DNA of 64,000 nucleotides. Origin: JACMLD01 sp038207265. Lineage in GTDB: Bacteria > Bacteroidota > Bacteroidia > Chitinophagales > Chitinophagaceae. The notes beneath the pieces were generated by a model. That model was given only the letters and a program-made list of their open reading frames with translations. It had not been told where the DNA came from and made no database searches. The stretch is taken from the NCBI GenBank assembly GCA_038207265.1, contig JBBQZZ010000001.1, positions 496,001 through 560,000 on the forward strand. Direction: 5' to 3'. Position numbers and translations under genes: made by a program. This document shows, in pieces, positions 18,242-27,723 of this stretch; positions within the stretch are counted from its first letter, which is position 1; each line of letters begins with the position of its first letter.

Positions 18242-18416
18242 GGCAGCTAAAATATAGTACAAAGCAAATTCAATTTTTGCCTTCTTGCAATACCAACAAA
18301 CACTCAATTTTTGACAGTACATTTACTAAACAAACTATGCGGATTTGCAATTAAGCGCGACACGATAATTAACAACAGGTTATTCAAAATAATATTTTCA
18401 TTTTGATTCTACTATC

Positions 18417-18835
18417 ATGAACATTTTCATACGGGAAGCTATGGATGAAGACGTGTATGGACTGAACACGCTGTCGGTTCAATTAGGTTATGCAATGCCG
18501 GTGGATACAACATGGCAAAACCTGCGTGCAATCCTGCAAAACAATTATGAAAAAATTTTTGTTGCAGTAAACGAAAACAAATAATTGGCTGGATACATGT
18601 TTTTGAAACTGTTCGGCTGGAGTCTGGTCTTTTTTGCAAAATTGGCAGAGTGGTAGTACACGAACAATGGCAACATAAAGTTATTGGATCAAAACTGGCA
18701 GATCACACAAGACAATCGAGCCTAAACAAAGGAATATATAAATTGAAAGTCAGGTGCAATATAAAAAGAGATACTGCCCATCGCTTTTACAGGCAAATGG
18801 GTTTTATTGAAAACAAAGTGCAAACAGTTTTTTGA
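18417..18835 (+). pseudogene. GNAT acetyltransferase broken by a one-base frameshift
   Basis: The first frame runs from ATG 18417 to TAA 18582 (MNIFIREAMDEDVYGLNTL, 55 residues). The next frame continues without a stop from about 18581 to 18835 with IGWIHVFETVRL, then IGRVVVHEQWQHKVIGSKL and AHRFYRQMGFIENK, the motif A and B/C halves of a GNAT. Joining the frames restores a full-length protein of about 139 residues. The break is at an A-rich stretch (GAAAACAAATAATT) and fits loss of one base. A sequencing error would look the same. Confidence 0.8.
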
Positions 18836-18843
18836 ATGGAAGC

Positions 18844-19041
18844 TTATTTAAAATAGGATTCAGGTATGGTTCTCCACAAATCGTGGGAAAGATTGCCTTT
18901 CAATAATTCATAAATTAAATAAATGGGCCAGAATATATAATGGAAGATCAGAAATAAAATAGAATGGTTATAATGCCAACTGATGAGCAAGGTATAAATG
19001 CCCAGTAAAAAATAAAGTATAGAAGAATTCTTGCTGTTCAT
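18844..19041 (-). CDS. Small two-helix membrane protein
   Basis: 65 residues with two hydrophobic segments (about 8-22 and 28-46, with SWHYNHSIL between) and the ending GNLSHDLWRTIPESYFK. The composition and the Trp-rich second helix look genuinely coding. It is conserved-looking in Bacteroidota from memory, but the function is unknown. It is convergent with the broken GNAT gene, with stops 8 bp apart. Confidence 0.65.
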   Translation of the reverse strand: MNSKNSSILYFLLGIYTLLISWHYNHSILFLIFHYIFWPIYLIYELLKGNLSHDLWRTIPESYFK

Positions 19042-19268
19042 TATTATTATTTTTTATACAAATGAAAGATTGATTTAACTGTTATTTACACCTACACTTT
19101 AAAATTATAGAATAAAATTTAGAAAAGTCCGGATTATATCTTTTTAACAGCACAATTGTCTGCATGGCCAGCAGCCGTACCTGGTTAATAAATTAGCTAC
19201 TGGCGTTATGTCGTTAATTATTAAATTACATTGCAATCATTTATTTCCTATTAATTAACCTGCTAACT

Positions 19269-20393
19269 ATGTCGGAACAACACTCTCGCCGCAGTTTTTT
19301 ACAAACATTAAGTGGTGGCCTTGCCGGAACAGCATTTGCTTCAATGACTGTACCATTGTTGAATTCAAATGCAATCCGTGGGAAGGATCAAAAAAAACTG
19401 GGTATTGCATTGGTAGGATTGGGCAGTTATGCCAAAAATCAACTGGCTGTAGCACTGGAAAAGACCAGCAATTGCTACCTGGCAGGAATTGTTACAGGCA
19501 CTCCAGCCAAGGCAGCGGAATGGTCAAAGAAATATAACATTCCAAAAAAGAATATTTACAACTATCAAAACTTTGACGAAATAGCAAACAACCAGGACAT
19601 TGATATTATCTATGTGGTATTGCCCAACTCTATGCATAAGGAATATGTTGTACGCGCGGCAAAAGCACGCAAGCATGTAATGTGCGAAAAGCCGATGTCC
19701 ATTTCTGTGGAGGATTGCGAAGAGATGATCAAAGCATGCAAAGATGCGAATGTACAATTGGGTATTGGTTACAGGCTGCACTTTGAGCCATTTACAAAAG
19801 AGGTGATGCGATTGAGTCAGCAAAAAGTGCTGGGTGATGTAAGGTTTATACAAACAAATTTCGGGTTCACCATTGGCGATCCTACACAATGGCGACTGAA
19901 AAAAGCAATGGCAGGTGGCGGTCCTTTAATGGATGTAGGAATCTATTGTGTGCAGGCTTCGCGTTATGTTACAGGACAGGAGCCTCTTTGGGTTACCGCG
20001 CAATACGGAACAATCACCGACAAAGAAGTTTTTAAAGATGTGGAGCAAAGCCTTTCCTGGCAATTACAATTTCCGGAAAGCACAGTTGCGAACGGTTTTA
20101 CTTCTTACCGCTCTAATATAGAGCAACTCTATGTTTCTGCGGGCACCAATGGCTGGATACAAATGAGTCCCGCTTATAGTTATGGACCCATCAAAGGATC
20201 CACCAGTGCCGGGCCAATGAATATGCCGGTTGTACATCACCAGACGGTAATGATGGAAGCAATTTGTAAATCATTTATTGAAACAGGTAAATTTCCTGAG
20301 CATATCAAAGGTGAAGAAGGTTTGCGCGATACAAAAATTCTGATGAGTATTTATGAGGCTGCGGATACAGGCAAAAAGATAAGCCTGGTTTAA
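19269..20393 (+). CDS. Gfo/Idh/MocA-family oxidoreductase with Tat-like signal
   Basis: 374 residues. The N-terminus has a twin-arginine-like signal (RRSFLQTLSGGLAG) for export. The NAD(P)-binding motif is VGLGSYAKN, the catalytic region holds CEKPMS, and the C-terminal domain has MAGGGPLMDVGIYCVQ. It resembles periplasmic glucose-fructose oxidoreductase. The likely reaction is oxidation or reduction of a sugar hydroxyl, for example at C3 of a glycoside, with NAD(P) tightly bound. DUF1080 genes elsewhere in the window fit the same sugar chemistry. A clear terminator follows. Confidence 0.9.
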   Translation: MSEQHSRRSFLQTLSGGLAGTAFASMTVPLLNSNAIRGKDQKKLGIALVGLGSYAKNQLAVALEKTSNCYLAGIVTGTPAKAAEWSKKYNIPKKNIYNYQNFDEIANNQDIDIIYVVLPNSMHKEYVVRAAKARKHVMCEKPMSISVEDCEEMIKACKDANVQLGIGYRLHFEPFTKEVMRLSQQKVLGDVRFIQTNFGFTIGDPTQWRLKKAMAGGGPLMDVGIYCVQASRYVTGQEPLWVTAQYGTITDKEVFKDVEQSLSWQLQFPESTVANGFTSYRSNIEQLYVSAGTNGWIQMSPAYSYGPIKGSTSAGPMNMPVVHHQTVMMEAICKSFIETGKFPEHIKGEEGLRDTKILMSIYEAADTGKKISLV

Positions 20394-20419
20394 TAGTATA
20401 AATATTACTTTTTTTAACG

Positions 20420-20451
20420 AATAAGGCCCGTAAACCGGACCTTATTTTTTT
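20420..20451 (+). terminator. Terminator after the Gfo/Idh/MocA gene
   Basis: AATAAGGCCCG and CGGACCTTATT form an 11-bp stem with one mismatch around TAAAC, running directly into seven Ts. Confidence 0.8.
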
Positions 20452-20492
20452 GTCAGAACAACCTATAACTAAACGAAATTCTATTACAATCA

Positions 20493-21794
20493 TTAATCAA
20501 CAATAATTTTTGACTGGTGAATTTGCTGTCCGCTGGTATTTCTTATACTCAAAAGGTAAATTCCATTTGCCAGGCCTGCAGGCATATTAACAATGGCGGA
20601 ATTGTAACCTGTGTTTACATTGATTAACTGCTGCTTCAATTTACTTCCACTTATATTATAAATTTCGGCGCGGTAACTGTCTGGTTTAGTCGCAGTGATT
20701 TGCAAGTTCACTGAACCATGAGAAAAGCTGTTATGGGTAATAGTAGCTTCGTTGTAATCATTTGCGTTTATTTTCACGAGCGTTGAATAAACAGGTTGAC
20801 CATTTCTTTGAACCTGCTTCAGGCGGTAATAAGTAATGCCAGTGTTTTTTTCTTCATCATTAACAAAATAATTATCAGTAACCGCAGCACCGGGCATTAT
20901 CTTTTTTACATCTTTCCAGTTACTGCCATCAACACTCTTCTGAAGCACATAATATTGAAGATCATTTTCGTTGGTTGCAGACCAGTTCAGTAAAGTCGTT
21001 CCCTTATTGTTCCTCGCAGTAAAGTTCATAAGCTTTACCGGAAGCAAAGCGGTGAAATTGTCGAAGAAAGATTTGAAATAAATACAGGTTTGCCGCACCA
21101 TATCACTTCCATAGGTAGAAATAGCGCCATTGCGGTATTGTAACGTTGCTATATTTGTAAAATTCATCTGGAACATTGCTTCACGATGCGCGGTATCTAT
21201 CAATGGTATGTTGTCAACCTGCGATATGGCCTTGCTGCGCACACCGTCAAAAGAAAAATTTAGAATGGTAGACGGATCCAGCGCATAACCACCAGGGGTA
21301 GCCGCTTCTATAAATTCCTGCAATGAAGATCCATTTCCATCAACATCCACCCCGGTTATGGAAAAACAGGCGATGGCCGTATCAGTTGCTGTGCCTGCTT
21401 TTTTAAACGTAATATTCCATTCAAGGTAAGAAGTTGTATTGGCTGGCGCAACAACATACGGTTGAAATGCGTCATAATAACCTACGCCGGCACTATCGTC
21501 TATATTATAAAGTACAGCACCACCTACCAGGTCAATTACTTCGATATTTGCATCCACACCCGGCATTACTTCCGGAAAACGATAAACAGCACCTATCTGG
21601 TTATCTACACCACTAATTAATACCGGGCTGTGAAAAGTCATGGTGGGCGCGACACATTGAGCGCTTATATTTGGACTTACAAAACTGAATGACATTAACA
21701 TAAGCAAGATCCTTATCAGAAAAGGGTTTTTAGACCTTTTGTGGTGCCTTGCTGCAGCAAAAACTGCTTGTGATTTACCAGGGTACGGGTTCAT
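20493..21794 (-). CDS. Secreted protein with T9SS type A sorting domain
   Basis: 433 residues from the ATG at 21794; an ATG 33 bp upstream is also possible. A long signal peptide (about 22-46, ending SPNISAQ) is followed by a region of unknown fold. A fibronectin-like segment holds LLNWSATNENDLQYYVLQKS. The C-terminal 75 residues, with YNISGSKLKQQLINV and LANGIYLLSIRN, are a type A C-terminal domain for type IX secretion. The protein should cross the outer membrane and be attached to or released from the cell surface. Confidence 0.88.
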   Translation of the reverse strand: MNPYPGKSQAVFAAARHHKRSKNPFLIRILLMLMSFSFVSPNISAQCVAPTMTFHSPVLISGVDNQIGAVYRFPEVMPGVDANIEVIDLVGGAVLYNIDDSAGVGYYDAFQPYVVAPANTTSYLEWNITFKKAGTATDTAIACFSITGVDVDGNGSSLQEFIEAATPGGYALDPSTILNFSFDGVRSKAISQVDNIPLIDTAHREAMFQMNFTNIATLQYRNGAISTYGSDMVRQTCIYFKSFFDNFTALLPVKLMNFTARNNKGTTLLNWSATNENDLQYYVLQKSVDGSNWKDVKKIMPGAAVTDNYFVNDEEKNTGITYYRLKQVQRNGQPVYSTLVKINANDYNEATITHNSFSHGSVNLQITATKPDSYRAEIYNISGSKLKQQLINVNTGYNSAIVNMPAGLANGIYLLSIRNTSGQQIHQSKIIVD

Positions 21795-21827
21795 TTGGGT
21801 ACGTTTACGTTGAAATAAAAACAGCAT

Positions 21828-22286
21828 TCTGGCTTTTCGGATTGAAAATTCTATTTTTTATAGAAGATTCAGGATATCGGGTCTAACCTTATTTGATGAT
21901 GCAAGTTTGCAATAATAAAAATGCAATACAAGTTTACCCTTAATCATCTGCCGTAGAAAATCATTGGTTCATCGAAAATTTACTGGTTTTGGCTGTTGGT
22001 ATAATTACTGTCCTTGACAATTAACCCCTTATACTAATGCGATCCTGGTTGTTGACTTGCATTCCAATCTTTAATCACACAGAACCAGGATTTTTCTTGT
22101 CTGTATTTCCATAAACACGGGACATTTCTTGCGTAGTACAATAAAAGTTATGTGGCAAATTTTCCCCGCTATGGAAACAAAACTATTAGTGCATCCCAAT
22201 TCCTATCATATATAAAAACTTGTGAAATCCAAACCCTACTTAAACATTTTGGACTGCATTTTGTATAGGCAGTTAAAATTATTTAT
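21828..22286. other. 459-bp intergenic region with one long-range inverted repeat
   Basis: No gene is supported here. ATCCTGGTT (22042-22050) and AACCAGGAT (22083-22091) are perfect 9-bp arms with a 32-nt loop, followed by TTTTTC. This could be the end of a small + strand transcript. The divergent promoters for the flanking genes must also lie here. Confidence 0.35.
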
Positions 22287-23051
22287 ATGAAATCGATTAT
22301 TTGTTTATTGTTGTTGGTGGCTTCTTATTCCTCCTTTGCACAACACGATAAAGACCACGACAAGGATCATGAAAAACATGATAATTATGCAGACAAAAGA
22401 GAAAGATTTATGCCGGTTATCACACGTGGTCTCGGGGCCAGTTTTCAAAAATTTGATGGTATCAATAGCCGGGTTGCTGGGTTACCACAGTACAAGGAAC
22501 TCAAGGATTATACGGCAACACTTAGCCTGGGATGGTTAACAGAATATAATCATTTCATTACCGGGGCAGACGCCATGGTGGGTAGCAGCATGAGTGGAGA
22601 TCGCGATAAGAAAAGTAGTACCATCCGCTATTTAGGTGCCGGCTTTTATTTTGGATATAATGTGCTGAATAGTCGTACGGTAATGCTTTATCCATTGGCA
22701 GGATTGGGTTTTCAAAAATACCAGGCCCGCTTCTTTAAAGACAATACTGCTGTAGATTTTAACACGGTATTGAATTCCCCTACTGTTCAAAACAGTATTC
22801 GCCCCGTAGATTTTAAGAATACTTTTCTTACTTACCGGTTGGGTTTTGGGCTTGCATTTAAAAATCCAAAATATCCATCCAGTTCTATTGGATTGCAGGC
22901 CGCCTATACTGGTGGATTTAAAAGCAAGGCATGGCGAAGCTCAGATGATCAAACACTTGCAAATGCTCCGGAAGATAAACTTACACAATTTCAAGTGGGG
23001 TTAATTTTTACTGCCGCTCCATGGTTTATGATGAAGCATGGTAAAATGTAA
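22287..23051 (+). CDS. Probable outer-membrane beta-barrel protein with His/Asp-rich N-terminus
   Basis: 254 residues. A signal peptide ends SSFAQ (about 18). The mature N-terminus is HDKDHDKDHEKHDNYADK, a strongly His/Asp-rich metal-binding-like stretch. The rest alternates hydrophobic and polar residues, with repeated YLGAGFYFGY and YPLAGLGFQKY segments typical of outer-membrane barrels. No named family is recognised. A role in metal-linked surface function is possible but unproven. Confidence 0.7.
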   Translation: MKSIICLLLLVASYSSFAQHDKDHDKDHEKHDNYADKRERFMPVITRGLGASFQKFDGINSRVAGLPQYKELKDYTATLSLGWLTEYNHFITGADAMVGSSMSGDRDKKSSTIRYLGAGFYFGYNVLNSRTVMLYPLAGLGFQKYQARFFKDNTAVDFNTVLNSPTVQNSIRPVDFKNTFLTYRLGFGLAFKNPKYPSSSIGLQAAYTGGFKSKAWRSSDDQTLANAPEDKLTQFQVGLIFTAAPWFMMKHGKM

Positions 23052-23165
23052 TGTTTGTTTAGCACTAAAAATTGAGTCGATGCCATGAAAGCAATCCGTT
23101 GAAACGAGCGTGGCAAGAAAAGCTGAATTGAAATACATATGCCGGCTACCAAATAATTTCAGTGT

Positions 23166-23208
23166 AAAGCTTCTTAAAATATAATAGCCCTATATTTTAG
23201 GAAGCTTT
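23166..23208 (+). terminator. Hairpin after the outer-membrane protein gene
   Basis: An 18-bp imperfect stem (AAAGCTTCTTAAAATATA with its near-perfect partner, one G-T wobble) with a 7-nt loop, followed by TATCTTT. It lies only 15 bp before the next gene's ATG. Confidence 0.7.
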
Positions 23209-23223
23209 TATCTTTAGCACCTG

Positions 23224-24408
23224 ATGAACGTTTTCACCAATAAATCTGCTATTACCATTACCTGTCACAAACGTATTACTCCTTTTCTTGAAGAGGAAGT
23301 AAGGAAACTGGGATTTGAAATTGAAAACAGTTTTGTTACCGGTATAAGAATAGCCGCGAGTATAAATGAATGTATTAAACTTAATCTTAACCTGCGCTGC
23401 GCAAGCCAGGTACTTTATAGTCTGCAGGAATTTGAAGCCAATCATGCAGACGATATATATAAGAAACTTGTTGATTATCCCTGGGAAACGATATTACCCG
23501 ACCCCGGTTATTTTTCTGTAACCAGCAATGTGCAGAATGATAGCATCAATAACGGCATGTTTGCAAACCTACGGGTTAAAGATGCTATTGTAGACAGGCT
23601 TCGCAATAAAAGAGGAACCCGCCCTTCTACTGGCGCAGAACTCACCGGTGCAGTAATACATTTATTCTGGAAAAATGAAAATGCTGAGATATTTATAGAC
23701 ACATCCGGAGATTCGCTTGCGCGTCACAGTTATAGAAAGATCCCGGGCCAGGCGCCGATGCTGGAAGCCCTTGCGTCCGCTACCATCTATGCATCGGCAT
23801 GGGACAGGCGATCCGCTTTTATTAATCCCATGTGTGGATCCGGCACCATTGCAATAGAAGCTGCCATGATAGCTACTAACCGCAGACCCGGGCTTTTCAG
23901 AACCAATTACGCTTTTATGCACCTGCAGGGTTATGATGAAAAAGTCTATCAGCAGGAAGATGCTTTACTGGAAGAACAGATTATTGAAGTACCCGGACTT
24001 CGCATAATAGCAAGTGACTATAGTGAACGGGCAATAGATAATGCGAAGAAAAATGCTATCGCTGCCGGAGTTATCAATTTGATTGAATTCAGGGTATGCG
24101 ATTTTGCAGACACTGAAGTGCCGCCGGGAAATGGGATTGTCTTTATGAACCCTGAATATGGTGAACGATTGGGGAATATAGCAGCGCTGGAAAAGACCTA
24201 TTCCAGGATCGGGGACTTTATGAAACAGCAGTGCGGTGGCTATACGGGTTATATTTTTACCGGTAACCTGGAACTGGCAAAAAAAATAGGGTTAAAAGCC
24301 AAAAGACGTATAGAATTTTATACCAGTACCATTGATTGTCGTTTGCTGGAATATGAACTTTATGCCGGTAGTAAGGCTGTTCCGAAATCAAAACCGGGCC
24401 AATTGTAA
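23224..24408 (+). CDS. THUMP-domain class I RNA methyltransferase
   Basis: 394 residues. The N-terminal ferredoxin-like/THUMP region (about 1-160) is followed by a Rossmann methyltransferase (160-380). The SAM motif is NPMCGSGT from Asn201; motif IV is NPEYGERLG from Asn309. The family (RlmL/YpsC-like) makes N2-methylguanosine in 23S rRNA using SAM. Position three of the usual NPPY is Glu here, a substitution I believe occurs in Bacteroidota homologues but cannot verify. The start lies 15 bp after the upstream hairpin, so the transcript leader would be very short. Confidence 0.9.
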   Translation: MNVFTNKSAITITCHKRITPFLEEEVRKLGFEIENSFVTGIRIAASINECIKLNLNLRCASQVLYSLQEFEANHADDIYKKLVDYPWETILPDPGYFSVTSNVQNDSINNGMFANLRVKDAIVDRLRNKRGTRPSTGAELTGAVIHLFWKNENAEIFIDTSGDSLARHSYRKIPGQAPMLEALASATIYASAWDRRSAFINPMCGSGTIAIEAAMIATNRRPGLFRTNYAFMHLQGYDEKVYQQEDALLEEQIIEVPGLRIIASDYSERAIDNAKKNAIAAGVINLIEFRVCDFADTEVPPGNGIVFMNPEYGERLGNIAALEKTYSRIGDFMKQQCGGYTGYIFTGNLELAKKIGLKAKRRIEFYTSTIDCRLLEYELYAGSKAVPKSKPGQL

Positions 24409-24527
24409 TTCTTTTTTACAACTGCATATATTTTTGGTTCAGTATTCAAACTCAAATCCATACTAGATACGGGGTATTATCGTTTTATTATTGGCAATAT
24501 TCATTGATTGTCATAAAATCCAATACC

Positions 24528-25565
24528 ATGTATAAAATAACCAGCCTGATTGTTGTTGGCTTTATTTTCTGCTCCTGCAGATCAACTCAATTGGTTTATA
24601 TCAGCGTACTTGAACCTGCACCCGTTACCATCCCCTCTCACATAAGAACGGTGGGTGTTGTAAACAGAAGTCTGGCCTCCCAAAAAACAAAAGTTATTGA
24701 CGTAGTAGATAAAATATTTACGATGGAGGGAGCCAACCTTGATAAGGAAGGTTCCTTCGCCGGCATCAGCGGGCTCGCCGATGAATTGATAAAGAATAAC
24801 CGGTTTACAGAGGTAAAATTATTATCGGACGCTAACCTCAGCACCAATACACCTGGATTGTTTCCTGCTCCACTGTCATGGGAATTGGTTGAAAAAATCT
24901 GCCGGGAACAAAACACTGATGCACTATTCTCCCTGGAATTATTCGACACGGATTCTAAAATTAGCTATTCAGCCAATACGGTTTCTGTAAAAACTCCATT
25001 GGGCAATGTACCTGCTATAGAGCATAAGGCCAATATGCAAACCCTGGTAAAAACCGGTTGGAGAATTTATGATCCTTCTGAAAGGAATATCCTGGATGAA
25101 GACGCCATCAGCAGGCAATTGAGCTATTATGGTAAGGGAATTAATCCTGTAGTGGCAGCCAATGCGTTGATTGGCAGAAAAGATGCAGTGAAAGAAGTTG
25201 GCGACAAAACCGGTCATGCCTATGCACTACGACTTATTCCTTACTGGATAAGAGTTACACGCGACTATTATGTAAAAGGAAGCGATAATTTCGTAATTGC
25301 AAAAAGGAAAGCGCAAACCGGCAACTGGAACGAAGCGGGGGAATTATGGAAAAGAGAAACGACTAATCCTGTTGGCAAAATAGCCGGAAGGGCTTGTTAT
25401 AATATGGCTATTATTTGTGAAATAAACGGGGAACTTGACAACGCTATTCAATGGGCACAGAAATCTTACGAAAACTATAATAACAGGCTTGCCCTGAATT
25501 ATGTAAATATTCTCCGCAACAGGAAGAACAATGACCTTGCCTTAAGAAATCAGCAATCCGAGTAG
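24528..25565 (+). CDS. DUF6340-like lipoprotein
   Basis: 345 residues from ATG 24528; an ATG 24 bp upstream precedes an unsuitable N-terminus. A lipoprotein signal peptide ends FIFCSC before RSTQL (Cys15). The central part VSVLEPAPVTIP-like opening, EKICREQNTDALFSLELFD and the TPR-like C-terminus (NMAIICEINGELDNAIQWAQKSYE) fit the DUF6340 group of Bacteroidota lipoproteins. The function is unknown. Confidence 0.75.
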   Translation: MYKITSLIVVGFIFCSCRSTQLVYISVLEPAPVTIPSHIRTVGVVNRSLASQKTKVIDVVDKIFTMEGANLDKEGSFAGISGLADELIKNNRFTEVKLLSDANLSTNTPGLFPAPLSWELVEKICREQNTDALFSLELFDTDSKISYSANTVSVKTPLGNVPAIEHKANMQTLVKTGWRIYDPSERNILDEDAISRQLSYYGKGINPVVAANALIGRKDAVKEVGDKTGHAYALRLIPYWIRVTRDYYVKGSDNFVIAKRKAQTGNWNEAGELWKRETTNPVGKIAGRACYNMAIICEINGELDNAIQWAQKSYENYNNRLALNYVNILRNRKNNDLALRNQQSE

Positions 25566-25659
25566 CAGGCATTTAAAAACGGGTATGATTCAATTAGTTT
25601 ACTTGGTGTTTTATTAATGTACATGCAGCATCTTTGTGATCGTTCGCAAAAAAACATTT

Positions 25660-26358
25660 ATGAAAATACTCCTAACTATTTGCCTCTTTGTCTTCTCACT
25701 ATTCGCAAATTCAGTATGTAAATCACAATCCCATAGTTTATTCAATGGAAGAGATCTTACCGGCTGGCACGCCGACGTTCCGGAGATGGATAGTAACAAA
25801 ATGACAAAAAATCCATTTCTCGTCAGGAAAGGATTGCTGGTAAGCATGGGTGAACCAAATGGTCATCTCATAACAAATGCGGTTTACGAAAATTACCGGT
25901 TGATTGTTGAATACCGCTTTGCCGGCGCTCCTGGTAATTGCGGTGTGTTGGTGCATGCATCTACGCCCCGTATTCTTTACAAAATGTTTCCAAAGTCTGT
26001 TGAATGCCAGATGATGCATAAAGATGCCGGTGATTTCTGGTGTATTGGTGAAGACATAACAGTACCAGGTATGGAAAAAAGGCGTGGACCGAAAAATGAA
26101 TGGGGTGTTACAGAAGGAAAAGGCAGGCGCATTATAAATCTCACCGATGGCTCTGAAAAACCGGTTGGCGAATGGAATACGATGGTTATTGAATGCCTGG
26201 GAAATACAATTAAAGTTTGGGTAAATAAAGACCTGGTCAATTATGGAACCAATTGTACAGCCCACAAAGGAAATATTGCATTGCAGGCAGAAGGCTCTGA
26301 AGTGGAATTCAGGAAAGTTTTGCTTGTTCCCATTAAGAAATTGAGTGTTTCTAGATAA
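25660..26358 (+). CDS. DUF1080 domain protein (3-keto-glycoside hydrolase family)
   Basis: 232 residues from ATG 25660. A signal peptide (about 1-22) is followed by SLFNGRDLTGWHADV, the DUF1080 opening. The jelly-roll strands include YRLIVEYRFAG, NCGVLVHAS, VECQMMHKDAGDFW and NTMVIECLGNTIKVWVN. Members hydrolyse 3-keto glycosides or are lectin-like. A second DUF1080 gene lies at 35.9 kb. The Cys in the AGAPGNCGVLVH turn replaces the more common Ser found at this position in the other copy (GSNSGIYFH). Confidence 0.85.
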   Translation: MKILLTICLFVFSLFANSVCKSQSHSLFNGRDLTGWHADVPEMDSNKMTKNPFLVRKGLLVSMGEPNGHLITNAVYENYRLIVEYRFAGAPGNCGVLVHASTPRILYKMFPKSVECQMMHKDAGDFWCIGEDITVPGMEKRRGPKNEWGVTEGKGRRIINLTDGSEKPVGEWNTMVIECLGNTIKVWVNKDLVNYGTNCTAHKGNIALQAEGSEVEFRKVLLVPIKKLSVSR

Positions 26359-26517
26359 TATCAGGTTGTCAAATGAGGGATTAACATAGCAAAGGCGCTG
26401 TTACCTTTTTGCCCATTTAATTCCAACCCCCTAAATATTATGCTTATCTGAAAAACATCCACCCCGGGACTGTTCAAATACCAATTTAAGTTTCTTATTT
26501 TTACAAAAATTAATGGT

Positions 26518-26883
26518 ATGAAAATTTTTGTAGCTGGCCTTCCCTATGATTTAGATGATGATGAGTTAATGGAGATTTTTGAAAAATTTGGATCCGTTAC
26601 TTCGGCAAAAGTTGCAATGGATAAAGAAACAGGTAAAAGCAAAGGATTTGCATTTGTAGAAATGCCCGATATTACGGAAGCCAAAGAAGCCATAGAAGGG
26701 TTGAACGATATTTCACTGGGCAAAAAACCATTGGTGGTGAAAGAAGCCGAGGAAAGAAGCGGACCTGGTGGTGGTGGCCGTCCTGGTGGAAGCGGCGGCG
26801 GTGGATATCGCGGGGGTAATAGCGGCGGTGGTGGATATAACGACAGAAGAGGGGGTAATGACAGAAATCGCAATCGTTTCTGA
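26518..26883 (+). CDS. RRM RNA-binding protein with glycine-rich tail
   Basis: 121 residues. RNP2 is KIFVAGLP (2-9) and RNP1 is KGFAFVEM (41-48), a complete single RRM (1-78). The tail (about 80-121) is Gly/Arg/Asn-rich. Such proteins bind single-stranded RNA and are common, often cold-induced, in Bacteroidota and cyanobacteria. It is monocistronic with a strong terminator downstream. The 5' leader has no obvious Shine-Dalgarno. Confidence 0.95.
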   Translation: MKIFVAGLPYDLDDDELMEIFEKFGSVTSAKVAMDKETGKSKGFAFVEMPDITEAKEAIEGLNDISLGKKPLVVKEAEERSGPGGGGRPGGSGGGGYRGGNSGGGGYNDRRGGNDRNRNRF

Positions 26884-26933
26884 TTTGATTAGTTGTAATA
26901 CTTTAGTTAGTTAATGATAAATAATTATTTCTT

Positions 26934-26960
26934 GTCCCGGGTAACACCGGGACTTCTTTA
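26934..26960 (+). terminator. Terminator after the RRM gene
   Basis: GTCCCGG GTAACA CCGGGAC, a 7-bp GC-rich stem with a 6-nt loop, followed by TTCTTTATTTT. Confidence 0.8.
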
Positions 26961-27033
26961 TTTTAAACATTCAGCCATCAGCCTTGAATCTTATTGCCTC
27001 AATTTTTATTTTTTACAATGCTAAACCTATTGC

Positions 27034-27723
27034 ATGAATAGAATTGACAGGTTATTTGGTATACTCACGTTGCTTCAATCAAAAAAATATGTGATGGCTG
27101 AAAAAATTGCTGATAAGTTTCACCTGAGCATCCGTACTGTGTACCGCGACATTAAAGCATTGGGCGAAGCCGGTATCCCCGTAAGTTTTGAACCACACAA
27201 AGGTTATTTTATTGTACAGGGATATTTTTTACCACCGGTTGCATTTAGCTCAGAAGAAGCAAATGCATTTTTATTGATGGAAACCATTATAGCAGGTTTT
27301 GCGGATAATTCTATCCGGAAACATTATTCAAACGGACTCAATAAAATTAAAGCTGTATTGAGATCTGCAGAGAAAGATAAGATAGAAACCCTCTCAGCAA
27401 ATATGAAATTACAGATTCCGGCCTGCTTCATCAATAACTACGATTATTTGTCCGTTGTACAAAACGCTATCGCTTCGAAGCATGTGATGGAAATGGAATA
27501 TAAAAATAACAGCGGCGAGATAAGCAATCGGCAAATAGAACCCATCGGGCTTATATTCTATGCGTTGAACTGGCATTTGATTGCTTGGTGCAATATGCGA
27601 AATGAGTACCGCGATTTCAAGGTATCCCGGATTCGACAATTAAAAAATACACTCAGGCCTTTTATTAAGACCGATCATATTGAGCTGAACGATTACATGA
27701 AAATGTTACCGGTAGAATATTAA
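27034..27723 (+). CDS. YafY-type transcriptional regulator (HTH + WYL)
   Basis: 229 residues. The N-terminal winged helix (about 1-60) shows DRLFGILTLLQS and LSIRTVYRDIKALGEAGIPVSFE. The WYL domain (about 140-215) begins at IASKHVMEMEYKNN and contains PIGLIFYALNWHLIAWC, the core of the ligand-sensing pocket. Such proteins are one-component regulators that sense nucleotide-like ligands or ssDNA. The target is unknown; no neighbouring gene is obviously controlled. The start ATG at 27034 gives the standard N-terminus. Confidence 0.92.
   Translation: MNRIDRLFGILTLLQSKKYVMAEKIADKFHLSIRTVYRDIKALGEAGIPVSFEPHKGYFIVQGYFLPPVAFSSEEANAFLLMETIIAGFADNSIRKHYSNGLNKIKAVLRSAEKDKIETLSANMKLQIPACFINNYDYLSVVQNAIASKHVMEMEYKNNSGEISNRQIEPIGLIFYALNWHLIAWCNMRNEYRDFKVSRIRQLKNTLRPFIKTDHIELNDYMKMLPVEY

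Noticed and set aside
23210..23217. TATCTTTA as a -7 promoter for the THUMP gene
   Set aside because: It lacks the final G of TAnnTTTG, and transcription would then start on the ATG itself; weak evidence.
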